Source of the DNA: Shewanella sp. UCD-KL21 | GTDB lineage: Bacteria; Pseudomonadota; Gammaproteobacteria; Enterobacterales; Shewanellaceae | Direction: 5' to 3' | Assembly (NCBI RefSeq): GCF_001957135.1 | Contig: NZ_MPHK01000011.1 | Location: 82,329-146,328, forward strand | Length of the DNA: 64,000 nucleotides | Shown: piece by piece, positions 56,307 through 64,000 of the stretch | Numbering within the stretch: position 1 is the first letter of the stretch | How the letters are laid out: every line of letters begins with the position of its first letter | Made by a program: the position numbers and the translations under genes | The notes under the pieces: model-generated | Told to the model about the DNA's origin: nothing | The model's database searches: none | What the model saw: the letters and a program-made list of their open reading frames with translations, nothing else

Positions 56307-56382
56307 TGGTGCCCGAACCCGGAATCGAACCAGGGACACGAGGATTTTCAATCCTCTGCTCTACCGACTGAGCTATTCGGGC
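56307..56382 (-). tRNA. tRNA-Phe (anticodon GAA)
   Basis: On the minus strand the 76 bases fold as a tRNA. The acceptor stem is GCCCGAA/TTCGGGC, the D-arm has AGCTCAGTCGGTAGAGC, and the anticodon loop reads TTGAAAA with GAA. The T-arm has GGTTCGATTCC, and the CCA end is encoded (56307-56309). It closely resembles E. coli tRNA-Phe. Confidence 0.97.
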
Positions 56383-56512
56383 GACGGGATGCAATTTAAG
56401 GTTTTAAGCCGTTTGAGTCAACCGTTTTTTTAGCATTTAAGCTGAAAATGTGTCAACTGCATATCTTTTGTACCTTTTGTGGTGTTTTATTCAACATAGG
56501 GTACAAATAAAA

Positions 56513-56535
56513 AATGCCTTCAAATTGAAGGCATT
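56513..56535 (-). terminator. Terminator of bamD
   Basis: AATGCCTTCAA pairs with TTGAAGGCATT; on the minus strand it is followed by TTTTTATTTG. Confidence 0.9.
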
Positions 56536-56561
56536 CTAGCGTTGTTAAGCAGTAGGGCTAA

Positions 56562-57329
56562 TCATTCGTTGCTGACTAACTCATTATTCGGGAAATTTGC
56601 TGCCATCACGGTTACCACGTTTTGCTTTAACTGCTCTTGACCTAATTCTTCGTAAGCGCGAGCCATGATTTCAAGGGCGTGTTCAGTTGATGGCGTTCCA
56701 GGGAATTGCTCCATCACAGTTTGCGCTCTAACCGCCGCTGCGCTCCAAGCGCCCATTTTAATATAATACTCAGCGACTTTGATTGAGTATTTTGCTAAAC
56801 GGTTTTTCAGGTATTGCATCCGTTGCTGCGCATCAGCTGCATACTTACTATCTGGGTAGCTTTTGATTAAACGATCAAAATCTTTAAAGGCATCTTGGGC
56901 ATTTTTAGGATCGCGATCGGTGCGGTCAATATTCATCATATCGTGAAAAAGATAATTATCAGCCTGCATATTAGTCAAACCACGCATATAATAGACATAA
57001 TCAATATCTGGATGGGTTGGGTTTAAGCGTAAAAAACGGTCAATGTTAGCAATACCTGATGCGACATCATCCATCTTATAATAGGCAAAAATCATGTCCA
57101 ATTGGACTTGAGTTTTGTGGGGACCAAACGGGTAACGCGAGTCTAACGCTTCTAGGGTTCTAACCGCTTTTGAGTAGTTCCCAAGTTCCATTGAGGTTCG
57201 TGCCTGAGCATAAAGTGCTTCTGGCGACTTGTTACTGACAACTTCTTCTTCAAAACCTTTAGAGGTACTACAAGCCGTTAAAGTCAATGAAAACAATACT
57301 AGGGCGGCGCCTTTGGCAAAATTATGCAT
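56562..57329 (-). CDS. bamD: Outer membrane assembly lipoprotein BamD
   Basis: A lipoprotein of 255 residues from the ATG at 57329, with signal MHNFAKGAALVLFSLTLTAC (lipobox LTAC). TPR-like repeats follow: SPEALYAQARTSMELGNYSKAVRTLEAL, FGPHKTQVQLDMIFAYYKM, and SKYAADAQQRMQYLKNRLAKYSIKVAEYY. BamD is the essential partner of BamA in inserting outer-membrane barrels. It is divergent from rluD, an arrangement conserved in this group. The frame extends to a TTG at 57341. Confidence 0.94.
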   Translation of the reverse strand: MHNFAKGAALVLFSLTLTACSTSKGFEEEVVSNKSPEALYAQARTSMELGNYSKAVRTLEALDSRYPFGPHKTQVQLDMIFAYYKMDDVASGIANIDRFLRLNPTHPDIDYVYYMRGLTNMQADNYLFHDMMNIDRTDRDPKNAQDAFKDFDRLIKSYPDSKYAADAQQRMQYLKNRLAKYSIKVAEYYIKMGAWSAAAVRAQTVMEQFPGTPSTEHALEIMARAYEELGQEQLKQNVVTVMAANFPNNELVSNE

Positions 57330-57454
57330 ATGTAAATTCAATTCTTTTATAAGTTATTGTTAAGAATTTTTCCATTTCACTGTAAAATAGAAAACAATCC
57401 GATTGTAACAGATAGTTCATTCACTTTGGACCCCAAAAAAGGGGTACGGTTCCT

Positions 57455-58429
57455 ATGACACAAGAGATTAATCTAAAAAGCGAAATCACAGCAAGTCAAA
57501 CGGGTCTAAGATTAGACCAAGCTTTGGCTGAATTGTTCCCTGATTATTCCCGTACACGCATCAAAGAATGGATTTTATCTGGTGCAGTTTCAGTTGATGA
57601 TACTGTCGTCGATATACCTCGTGAGAAGGTACTAGAGTCGCAGTTAATTGCTGTAGAAGCAACGCTTGAAGAAGAAGTTAAAGATAAAGCGCAGAAAATC
57701 CCGCTAGATATCGTCTACGAAGATGACCATATTTTAGTGGTAAACAAGCAAGCTGGCTTGGTTGTGCACCCTGGTGCAGGTAATGCTGATGGCACATTAT
57801 TAAATGCGTTATTACATCATTGTCCTGAAATCGAGCATGTACCACGTGCTGGTATTGTGCATCGTTTAGATAAAGATACTACCGGTTTAATGGTAGTTGC
57901 TAAAACGGTTGAAGCACAAACTCACCTTGTTGCGGCGCTTCAAGCCCGTGATATCGTGCGTGAATACGAAGCCATTGTTATTGGCACTATGACAGCTGGT
58001 GGTACGGTTGATGAACCAATTGAACGCCATGAGACTCGTCGTACCCAAATGGCAGTGATTATGGGGGGCCGTCCTTCTGTCACTCATTACCGCGTTGCTG
58101 AAAAGTTTAGAGCCCATACTCGTTTAAGATTACGTCTTGAAACAGGTCGTACTCACCAAATTCGTGTTCATATGGCTTATATTGGCCATGTGTTAGTTGG
58201 TGATCCTGTTTATGGTGGTCGTCCACGTCCGCCTAAAAAAGCAAGCAAAGCGTTTTTTGAACTATTAAAAGGCTTTGAACGTCAGGCGTTACATGCGGTG
58301 CGTTTAGAACTTGCACATCCGTTTACCCAAGAAATTATGACTTGGCATGCACCTATCCCTGAGGATATGAAAATGCTAACCAAAGCATTGCGCGAAGATA
58401 CCGAGCTAAACCCAATAGAGTATCTATAG
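57455..58429 (+). CDS. rluD: 23S rRNA pseudouridine synthase RluD
   Basis: The 324-residue enzyme makes pseudouridines in helix 69 of 23S rRNA (positions 1911, 1915, 1917 in E. coli). An N-terminal S4 domain (TGLRLDQALAELFPDYSRTRIKEWILSG, residues about 15-42) precedes the catalytic domain. The latter has IVYEDDHILVVNKQAGLVVHP and the catalytic Asp in RAGIVHRLDKDTTGLMVVAKT, then TGRTHQIRVHM. It is divergent from bamD and just upstream of pgeF. Confidence 0.95.
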   Translation: MTQEINLKSEITASQTGLRLDQALAELFPDYSRTRIKEWILSGAVSVDDTVVDIPREKVLESQLIAVEATLEEEVKDKAQKIPLDIVYEDDHILVVNKQAGLVVHPGAGNADGTLLNALLHHCPEIEHVPRAGIVHRLDKDTTGLMVVAKTVEAQTHLVAALQARDIVREYEAIVIGTMTAGGTVDEPIERHETRRTQMAVIMGGRPSVTHYRVAEKFRAHTRLRLRLETGRTHQIRVHMAYIGHVLVGDPVYGGRPRPPKKASKAFFELLKGFERQALHAVRLELAHPFTQEIMTWHAPIPEDMKMLTKALREDTELNPIEYL

Positions 58430-58467
58430 GGCTTAGTCTTGCGTAAGCAATGGCATAAGGATTGATT

Positions 58468-59202
58468 GTGTTTAAAGCCAGTTGGCCATTACCTGATAAT
58501 GTTGCTATCGCCATGACAAATCGTCATGGCGGTGTCAGCAAACCACCTTATGACAGCCTGAATTTAGGCTTGCATGTGGGGGATGCTGCAGCAGATGTCA
58601 TGGCTAATCGGGCTTTATTACCAACAGCGCATTCAATCCAGTCGCCACTTGTTTGGCTTGAGCAAGTCCATGGCACTGATATTATCGATTGCTCCAGACT
58701 GACAACAGCTGATATTGCCTCTCCACACATTGGCGATGGCAGTTATACCAATTCAGCCAATAGCGCACTGGCGATTATGACCGCAGATTGTCTGCCAGTA
58801 TTACTGTGTAATAATGCAGGCACTGAAGTGGCTGCCGTCCATGCTGGCTGGCGTGGCTTATGTGATGGCATAATTGAAGCCGCAGTTAGCAAATTTTCTT
58901 CTCCAGCGACTGAACTCATCGCTTATTTAGGTCCAGCCATTGGCCCTGATGCGTTTGAAGTCGGCGCAGAAGTACTTCAATATTTTACCGAAAAACATCC
59001 TCAAGCGACCGACTACTTTAAACCTCATGGTGCAAAGTATTTGGCTGATTTAGCAGGTTTAGCTCAAATGAGACTGGCGTTGTTAGGGATTCCCCAAATG
59101 TATTGCGCTAATCGCTGCACTTTTAGTGATAGTGATTACTTTTCATATCGCCGCGAACAGCAAACTGGCCGTATGGCTTCAGTTATCTGGCTTAAGTCCT
59201 AA
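58468..59202 (+). CDS. pgeF: Peptidoglycan editing factor PgeF (YfiH, multicopper-oxidase-like fold)
   Basis: A 244-residue protein from a GTG at 58468, chosen because AAGGA lies six bases upstream; a TTG at 58462 is too close. Family motifs are NRHGGVS, WLEQVHGTDI, IMTADCLPVLL (Cys ligand), AAVHAGWRGLC (His ligand) and LGPAIGPDAFEVG. The family, once called laccase-like, keeps L-Ser out of the peptidoglycan stem peptide; nucleoside-cleaving activities are also reported. The order rluD-pgeF-clpB matches E. coli. Confidence 0.92.
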   Translation: MFKASWPLPDNVAIAMTNRHGGVSKPPYDSLNLGLHVGDAAADVMANRALLPTAHSIQSPLVWLEQVHGTDIIDCSRLTTADIASPHIGDGSYTNSANSALAIMTADCLPVLLCNNAGTEVAAVHAGWRGLCDGIIEAAVSKFSSPATELIAYLGPAIGPDAFEVGAEVLQYFTEKHPQATDYFKPHGAKYLADLAGLAQMRLALLGIPQMYCANRCTFSDSDYFSYRREQQTGRMASVIWLKS

Positions 59203-59264
59203 TCTGTTTTCTAGATTTGATCTGCATCATTTAACCTGACGATTTATTTTAAAATTCGCCTCCC

Positions 59265-59296
59265 TAGATTGAAAAATCCATAAACGCCCCCATATT
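59265..59296 (+). promoter_or_regulatory. Heat-shock (sigma-32) promoter of clpB
   Basis: ATTGAAA (-35 region, 59268-59274) and CCCCATATT (-10 region, 59288-59296) are separated by 13 bases and match the sigma-32 consensus CTTGAAA-N13-CCCCATNT. The clpB start is about 50 bases further on. Confidence 0.88.
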
Positions 59297-59344
59297 TTAG
59301 TTATCAAAACATTCCGTTTTTAATTAAATTGTTTAGGAGGCCGT

Positions 59345-61918
59345 ATGAGACTCGATCGTATGACCAATAAGTTTCAAATCGCCATTTCAGATGCACAGTC
59401 ATTGGCGTTAGGACGAGATCATCAGTTTATTGAACCTATTCATTTGATGATGGCTTTGTTAAATCAAGATTCAGGTTCAATTCACCCATTACTGACCCAA
59501 GCGGGCATTAATGTTAGTGCGCTGCGTTCGTCAATAAGCCAAGAGCTGGAACGAGTATCGCAAGTGCAAGGCACCGGTGGTGATGTTCAGTTGTCACAAA
59601 CCCTGATCCGCTTGCTGAACTTATGCGATAAATTAGCCCAAAAGCGTAAAGACAAATACATTTCGTCAGAGTTGTTTGTATTAGCGGCGTTAGAAGGCAA
59701 TGACCCGTTAGCTAAAAGCCTTAAAGCGGCGGGTGCCACCAAAGAAGTCTTGGAGTCGACCATAGAACAAATTCGCGGCGGACAAAATGTCGATGATCCC
59801 AATGCCGAAGATCAACGCCAAGCATTAAAGAAATTTACCGTCGATCTTACCGAGCGAGCAGAGCAAGGTAAATTAGATCCGGTCATCGGCCGCGACGAAG
59901 AAATTCGCCGTACCATCCAAGTGCTGCAGCGCCGTAGTAAAAATAACCCTGTATTGATTGGTGAGCCCGGTGTGGGTAAAACCGCCATAGTTGAAGGTTT
60001 AGCGCAACGGATTGTCAATGGCGAAGTGCCTGAAGGCATCAAAAACAAACGGGTACTTTCCCTTGATATGGGCTCGTTAATTGCCGGCGCTAAATATCGC
60101 GGTGAATTTGAAGAGCGCCTCAAAGCAGTATTAAGTGAATTAGCCCAAGAAGAAGGCCAAGTCATTCTGTTTATCGATGAGCTACACACTATGGTCGGTG
60201 CAGGTAAAGGCGAAGGGGCAATGGATGCCGGTAATATGCTTAAACCCGCACTTGCTCGAGGCGATTTACATTGTGTTGGCGCAACCACGCTTGATGAATA
60301 CCGACAATATATTGAAAAAGATGCCGCACTTGAGCGTCGTTTCCAAAAAGTGCTGGTTGATGAGCCAAGTGTAATAGATACCATTGCGATATTACGGGGT
60401 TTAAAAGAACGTTATGAGCTGCATCATCACGTTGAAATTACCGATCCCGCAATTGTAGCTGCTGCCACTATGTCTCATCGCTATGTATCTGACAGAAAGT
60501 TACCTGATAAAGCCATCGATTTGATTGATGAAGCGGCCTCAAGTATCCGGATGCAAATTGACTCAAAGCCAGAGTCATTAGATAGATTAGAGCGCCGCGC
60601 AATTCAACTTAAGCTAGAAGAGCAAGCACTAGCGAAAGAAGAAGATGAAGCCAGTCGTAAACGTTTGAGTGATTTACAAGCTGAGCTTGCTCAAGTTGAA
60701 ATCAAAGCCAACGAGCTCAATGAAATTTGGCGCACTGAAAAAGCCGCATTGGCAGGCACTCAACATATTAAAGCCGATTTAGAACAATCACGCATGGATA
60801 TGGACGTGGCGAGAAGGGCAGGCGATTTAACGCGAATGTCGGAACTGCAATATGGCCGTATTCCTGAACTTGAAAAGCAATTAGATCTCGCTTCTCAGGC
60901 CGAAATGCAAGACATGACCTTATTACGTAATAAAGTCACCGATATTGAAATTGCAGAAGTGTTGTCAAAAGCTACCGGTATACCCGTCAGTAAAATGCTC
61001 GAAGGTGAGCGTGACAAGTTACTGCAAATGGAAGACGCACTGCATCAAAGAGTGATTGGTCAAAACGAAGCGATAGAAGCGGTATCAAATGCGATTCGTA
61101 GAAGCCGCGCAGGTCTTGCCGATCCTGACCGACCCATTGGTTCATTCCTATTTTTAGGTCCAACCGGTGTGGGTAAAACCGAGCTATGTAAATCATTAGC
61201 GACATTCCTATTTGATACCGAATCCTCCATGGTGCGTATCGATATGTCAGAGTTTATGGAAAAGCACACCGTTTCACGACTAGTGGGTGCGCCTCCAGGT
61301 TATGTCGGTTATGAAGAGGGCGGTTATTTAACAGAAGCCGTTCGTCGTAAGCCATATTCTGTCATCTTGCTCGATGAAGTTGAAAAAGCCCATCCCGACG
61401 TATTCAATATCTTATTGCAAGTATTGGACGATGGTAGATTGACTGACGGCCAAGGCCGTACTGTCGATTTTAGAAATACCGTCATCATCATGACCTCAAA
61501 TTTAGGCTCTGACATTATTCAGCATGGTTTTGAAACCCAAAACTATGATCAGATGAAGTCGTCAGTAATGGAAGTGGTTACCCAAAGCTTTAGACCTGAG
61601 TTTTTAAACCGAATCGATGAAACCGTGGTGTTCCATCCTTTATCTGCTGAACATATTGCTTATATCGCAGAGATCCAGTTAGAGAACTTAAAAGCGCGTT
61701 TAGCAGAAAAAGACTTTAGCTTAACGATCTCTAAAGCAGCATTAGCATTAATTGCCGAAGCGGGATTTGATCCTGTATATGGAGCAAGACCACTCAAGCG
61801 TGCCTTGCAGCAGCAAATTGAAAACCCATTAGCTAATCACTTACTAAAAGGTGATTTACTACCAGGCAAAGCAATCAACGTGGATGTGCAAGATGGCTTG
61901 CTAACATTTAGCCAATAA
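59345..61918 (+). CDS. clpB: Chaperone disaggregase ClpB
   Basis: The 857-residue Hsp100 AAA+ protein rescues aggregated proteins with DnaK. Domains seen: the N-domain ([23 protein letters not shown]), NBD1 with Walker A GEPGVGKT and Walker [10 protein letters not shown], and the coiled-coil middle domain (about 410-525, [19 protein letters not shown] and [12 protein letters not shown]). NBD2 has Walker [10 protein letters not shown] and [14 protein letters not shown], and a C-terminal sensor 2 lies in [17 protein letters not shown] precedes the ATG. It has a sigma-32 promoter and a strong terminator, so it is a single heat-shock unit. Confidence 0.97.
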   Translation: MRLDRMTNKFQIAISDAQSLALGRDHQFIEPIHLMMALLNQDSGSIHPLLTQAGINVSALRSSISQELERVSQVQGTGGDVQLSQTLIRLLNLCDKLAQKRKDKYISSELFVLAALEGNDPLAKSLKAAGATKEVLESTIEQIRGGQNVDDPNAEDQRQALKKFTVDLTERAEQGKLDPVIGRDEEIRRTIQVLQRRSKNNPVLIGEPGVGKTAIVEGLAQRIVNGEVPEGIKNKRVLSLDMGSLIAGAKYRGEFEERLKAVLSELAQEEGQVILFIDELHTMVGAGKGEGAMDAGNMLKPALARGDLHCVGATTLDEYRQYIEKDAALERRFQKVLVDEPSVIDTIAILRGLKERYELHHHVEITDPAIVAAATMSHRYVSDRKLPDKAIDLIDEAASSIRMQIDSKPESLDRLERRAIQLKLEEQALAKEEDEASRKRLSDLQAELAQVEIKANELNEIWRTEKAALAGTQHIKADLEQSRMDMDVARRAGDLTRMSELQYGRIPELEKQLDLASQAEMQDMTLLRNKVTDIEIAEVLSKATGIPVSKMLEGERDKLLQMEDALHQRVIGQNEAIEAVSNAIRRSRAGLADPDRPIGSFLFLGPTGVGKTELCKSLATFLFDTESSMVRIDMSEFMEKHTVSRLVGAPPGYVGYEEGGYLTEAVRRKPYSVILLDEVEKAHPDVFNILLQVLDDGRLTDGQGRTVDFRNTVIIMTSNLGSDIIQHGFETQNYDQMKSSVMEVVTQSFRPEFLNRIDETVVFHPLSAEHIAYIAEIQLENLKARLAEKDFSLTISKAALALIAEAGFDPVYGARPLKRALQQQIENPLANHLLKGDLLPGKAINVDVQDGLLTFSQ

Positions 61919-61976
61919 CCGAGTTCGTCATTAACCAACTTAGTAAATAGCACATCAATTGAGTAAAGCAATTACA

Positions 61977-62004
61977 GGGGCATAGTACTAACTATGCCCC
62001 TTTT
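61977..62004 (+). terminator. Terminator of clpB
   Basis: GGGGCATAGT (61977-61986) pairs with ACTATGCCCC (61991-62000), followed by TTTT. Confidence 0.92.
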
Positions 62005-62175
62005 GTGTTTTTATCGAGGTGATAAAGGCTAATAAAAACTACCCAAATAAATAACCCTTTTGATAAATCATAAACCCAGAGTCGGCAGGCTAACTTGCGA
62101 GTCGCAACATTATAAACTAGCTTGAAAGTAGACTGTTTAACTCAAGCACTGTGATTTTTGTCAAAAGGATATAGC

Positions 62176-62484
62176 ATGAATAAATTAGTTGTATTAGGTA
62201 GCGCACTCATAGCAATAGCCCTAACAGGCTGTAGCTCAGCCCCCCAAACCAATGGCGAAACCCCAGTGATTAAGGTTGGTAATGTTGATTACGACAGTAT
62301 TTATCATTTTGGCTATAACCGTGGCTGTCAAAGTGCGCTATTGCAAAGCACATCAACTGAATCACTCGACTCGATGAAAGATAAAACCTTAAATGGGATA
62401 AATGCATTTGAAGACGGCTGGCGCTCAGGTACCCAAACCTGTAATGGTGGCGAGTTTAAATCAATGTACACTGTCGGCAATTAA
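62176..62484 (+). CDS. Small lipoprotein of unknown function
   Basis: A 102-residue protein with a lipoprotein signal (MNKLVVLGSALIAIALTGC, lipobox LTGC). A mature domain follows containing YDSIYHFGYNRGCQSALLQ and FEDGWRSGTQTC. The repeated FGYNRGC / GWRSGTQTC wording suggests two Cys-containing half-motifs that may form a disulfide. I do not recognise the family. AAAGGAT precedes the ATG at 62176. Confidence 0.8.
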   Translation: MNKLVVLGSALIAIALTGCSSAPQTNGETPVIKVGNVDYDSIYHFGYNRGCQSALLQSTSTESLDSMKDKTLNGINAFEDGWRSGTQTCNGGEFKSMYTVGN

Positions 62485-62513
62485 TAATGCCCAAGTAACA
62501 AAACTTACAGCAA

Positions 62514-62533
62514 AAGGGGCCAATAGGCCCCTT
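62514..62533. terminator. Terminator after the lipoprotein gene
   Basis: AAGGGGCC pairs perfectly with GGCCCCTT around AATA. The T-run is short. Confidence 0.75.
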
Positions 62534-62580
62534 AATATCACATCGTTATACAGTTGATAAATGTTGTCGCTAATACAATA

Positions 62581-63030
62581 TTACTGGCAAAACAATTTTA
62601 CTCTTTCTTCATTGGTTTCTATTTGAGCAAGTCTATCTTCTTCGGTTACCTGCACAGCTTCGCCTGTGGTGGGATCTTTGCGATGTAATCGTTGATAAGT
62701 ATTTAATACATTTAGGCTGTGTTTAGCGCTTTCACAAATTGAAGCTGCTTGTTCTGCATCATTGGCTTTTATCGCTGCGGCATTTTTTGCAGCATCTGAT
62801 GGATTATTGGTATTCGCAGTCGATGAGCTATTAGCAAGAACCGGTAAATAACCCACTTGAGCAGGCTCAATGTCTTCACTATAGAGTTTGTCTGAATTCA
62901 CATCAGTCGGTGGCTGTTGACTATAATGCTTTACCCCTTTCTCATCGACCCATGAATAAATCACGGTAGCATTGGCAACTTGTATCAAACTACAACAGCC
63001 TATTAAACACAATAAACGTAAACTAAGCAT
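62581..63030 (-). CDS. DUF4124-domain exported protein
   Basis: From the ATG at 63030 (AGGAATAT upstream) the product is 149 residues. It has a signal peptide (MLSLRLLCLIGCCSLIQVANA) and then the DUF4124 motif TVIYSWVDEKGVKHYSQQPP. An Ala/Asn-rich linker (SSSTANTNNPSDAAKNAAA) and a C-terminal helix with EDRLAQIETNEERVKLFC follow. Proteins with this motif are secreted or periplasmic and uncharacterised. The frame reaches 63102, but those residues add a second hydrophobic stretch and lack a good start. Confidence 0.82.
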   Translation of the reverse strand: MLSLRLLCLIGCCSLIQVANATVIYSWVDEKGVKHYSQQPPTDVNSDKLYSEDIEPAQVGYLPVLANSSSTANTNNPSDAAKNAAAIKANDAEQAASICESAKHSLNVLNTYQRLHRKDPTTGEAVQVTEEDRLAQIETNEERVKLFCQ

Positions 63031-63279
63031 ATATATTCCTAAATGGTGTATCCCAATTTTCCTTATTAAAAATAAAATAGGCGATTTGAACCTTAAAACC
63101 AATAGTTATTATCGAGTTTATTGAATACTCACTCCCAATACTTGAACGATAGAAGCTAAACAAGCAGCCTAGAATTGGCAGTTAACCATAAAAAGTGGTG
63201 ATTTTTGTCGATAAAAAACACGAATTGTTTAGCTTTTGCGCATTCGGTTTGTGTTACTGATAAAAAGTAATAAAAGCCC

Positions 63280-63307
63280 TTGCGCTAAATCTTAACTTCC
63301 CTATAAT
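63280..63307 (+). promoter_or_regulatory. rrn promoter P1
   Basis: TTGCGC (63280-63285), 16 bases, TATAAT (63302-63307), followed by a GCGC discriminator typical of stringently controlled rRNA promoters. Confidence 0.85.
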
Positions 63308-63426
63308 GCGCATCCACTGACACGGCGACAGGCCAATAGGCTCAAGGTGTTAGCGTTAATTAAGCTGCTTTTAAAGCATCATAATTAACCGGTTGAAAAG
63401 CATTTTAAATTAACTTTAAAAATGAC

Positions 63427-63454
63427 TTGACGCCAACAACGGGAAGTGTAGAAT
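63427..63454 (+). promoter_or_regulatory. rrn promoter P2
   Basis: TTGACG (63427-63432), 16 bases, TAGAAT (63449-63454), then an ACGC discriminator. Confidence 0.75.
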
Positions 63455-63527
63455 ACGCATCCTCAAGCCAACGACCTAGCGTCAAATGGCTGCTGATATG
63501 AAAGAGTAATTCTTACATGATTAGCAA

Positions 63528-63540
63528 CGCTCTTTAACAA
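63528..63540 (+). promoter_or_regulatory. boxA antitermination element of the rrn leader
   Basis: CGCTCTTTAACA matches the boxA consensus TGCTCTTTAACA recognised by NusB-S10. A hairpin at 63590-63623 (ATTGC...GCAAT with CATTCTTT/AAAGAATG) follows as part of the 16S leader. Confidence 0.8.
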
Positions 63541-63771
63541 ATCAAACAAGAAATCTGTGTGGACACTCACTGGTGTTGAGTTAATCGAAATTGCTCATTC
63601 TTTCTCGTAAAGAATGATGCAATCAAAATTATTATCAATGTAACGATGAGTGTTCATAGCAATATGTAACAAACGTTTTAGAGATTCTTCCGAGTCTTTA
63701 AAATGAAATCAGAATTCATTGAGCCGAAGCTTTACTTTTATTTATAAGAGTGAATGCTTCAACAAAACTTT

Positions 63772-64000
63772 AATTGAAGAGTTTGATCATGGCTCAGATT
63801 GAACGCTGGCGGCAGGCCTAACACATGCAAGTCGAGCGGTAACAGGAATTAGCTTGCTAATTTGCTGACGAGCGGCGGACGGGTGAGTAATGCCTAGGGA
63901 TCTGCCCAGTCGAGGGGGATAACAGTTGGAAACGACTGCTAATACCGCATACGCCCTACGGGGGAAAGGAGGGGACCTTCGGGCCTTTCGCGATTGGATG
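63772..64000 (+). rRNA. 16S ribosomal RNA, 5' end (partial)
   Basis: AATTGAAGAGTTTGATCATG at the start, then GAACGCTGGCGGCAGGCCTA and GCATACGCCCTACGGGGG, are the conserved and V1-V2 regions of a gammaproteobacterial, Shewanella-like 16S rRNA. About 1300 bases lie beyond the window. Confidence 0.97.

Larger units (their letters stand above)
63031..63771 (+). promoter_or_regulatory. rrn: rRNA operon promoter and leader region
   Basis: This stretch holds tandem promoters, boxA and processing stems for the rRNA operon described below, and an AT-rich upstream part (about 63190-63275) that could serve as an UP element. No protein gene is seen. Confidence 0.85.

Noticed and set aside
56233..56433. 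66-codon plus-strand frame
   Set aside because: It reads through a terminator and antisense to tRNA-Phe.
59812..60384. 190-codon antisense frame inside clpB
   Set aside because: Serine/arginine-rich shadow of the ClpB coding frame; no start signal or family.
1..64000. CRISPR array or cas genes
   Set aside because: The tandem repeats present (13, 14 and 18 bases) have no spacers, and no Cas-like proteins are encoded.

Overview
This window is chromosomal DNA from a marine-type gammaproteobacterium, almost certainly a Shewanella. The evidence is the 5' end of a Shewanella-like 16S rRNA gene at the right edge, the gene order metK / tkt-epd-pgk-fba, srmB-trmN6, xerD-dsbC-recJ and bamD / rluD-pgeF-clpB, two secreted proteins ending in GlyGly-CTERM sorting tails, and an RNase HI with an N-terminal hybrid-binding domain. 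Genus is inferred from these features, not from a database search.

Left edge (1-1529): the N-terminal part of a ParA-type ATPase runs off the window, followed by about 950 bases of apparently non-coding DNA packed with small hairpins, which looks like the end of an acquired element. Then come a Tat-exported M19-dipeptidase-like protein lacking several zinc ligands (1530-2711), the sulfur-transfer pair csdE-csdA, the aldo-keto reductase tas, yjjX and an RNase HI. Serine uptake and catabolism (sdaC-sdaA) and a glutamate/dicarboxylate-type symporter follow, with three GNAT acetyltransferases and several small unknown proteins scattered to about 16 kb.

Central region (16.9-40.5 kb): metK (with a MetJ-type operator) is separated from the tkt-epd-pgk-fba carbon-metabolism cluster by a 10-kb accessory block. 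It encodes a membrane-bound CadC/ToxR-like regulator with a periplasmic beta-propeller, a large secreted subtilase-fold protein whose catalytic triad appears to be lost, and an intact large subtilase. This block is the most interesting system in the window. After fba come a MATE exporter, a DUF481 outer-membrane protein and an overlapping two-gene ToxR/ToxS-like (or VtrA/VtrC-like) membrane signalling pair, followed by an uncharacterised membrane protein.

Right half (40.5-64 kb): a two-PAS sensor with a degenerate GGDEF domain, a TatD-linked-type radical SAM protein, an RND efflux operon whose adaptor gene is frameshifted in an A6 run, srmB-trmN6, brnQ (with a candidate branched-chain-residue-rich leader peptide), xerD-dsbC-recJ, tRNA-Phe, bamD, rluD-pgeF-clpB (with a heat-shock sigma-32 promoter), a small lipoprotein, a DUF4124 protein and the promoters, leader and first 229 bases of an rRNA operon. 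Short tandem duplications, often with a 13-base period, recur just after stop codons throughout.
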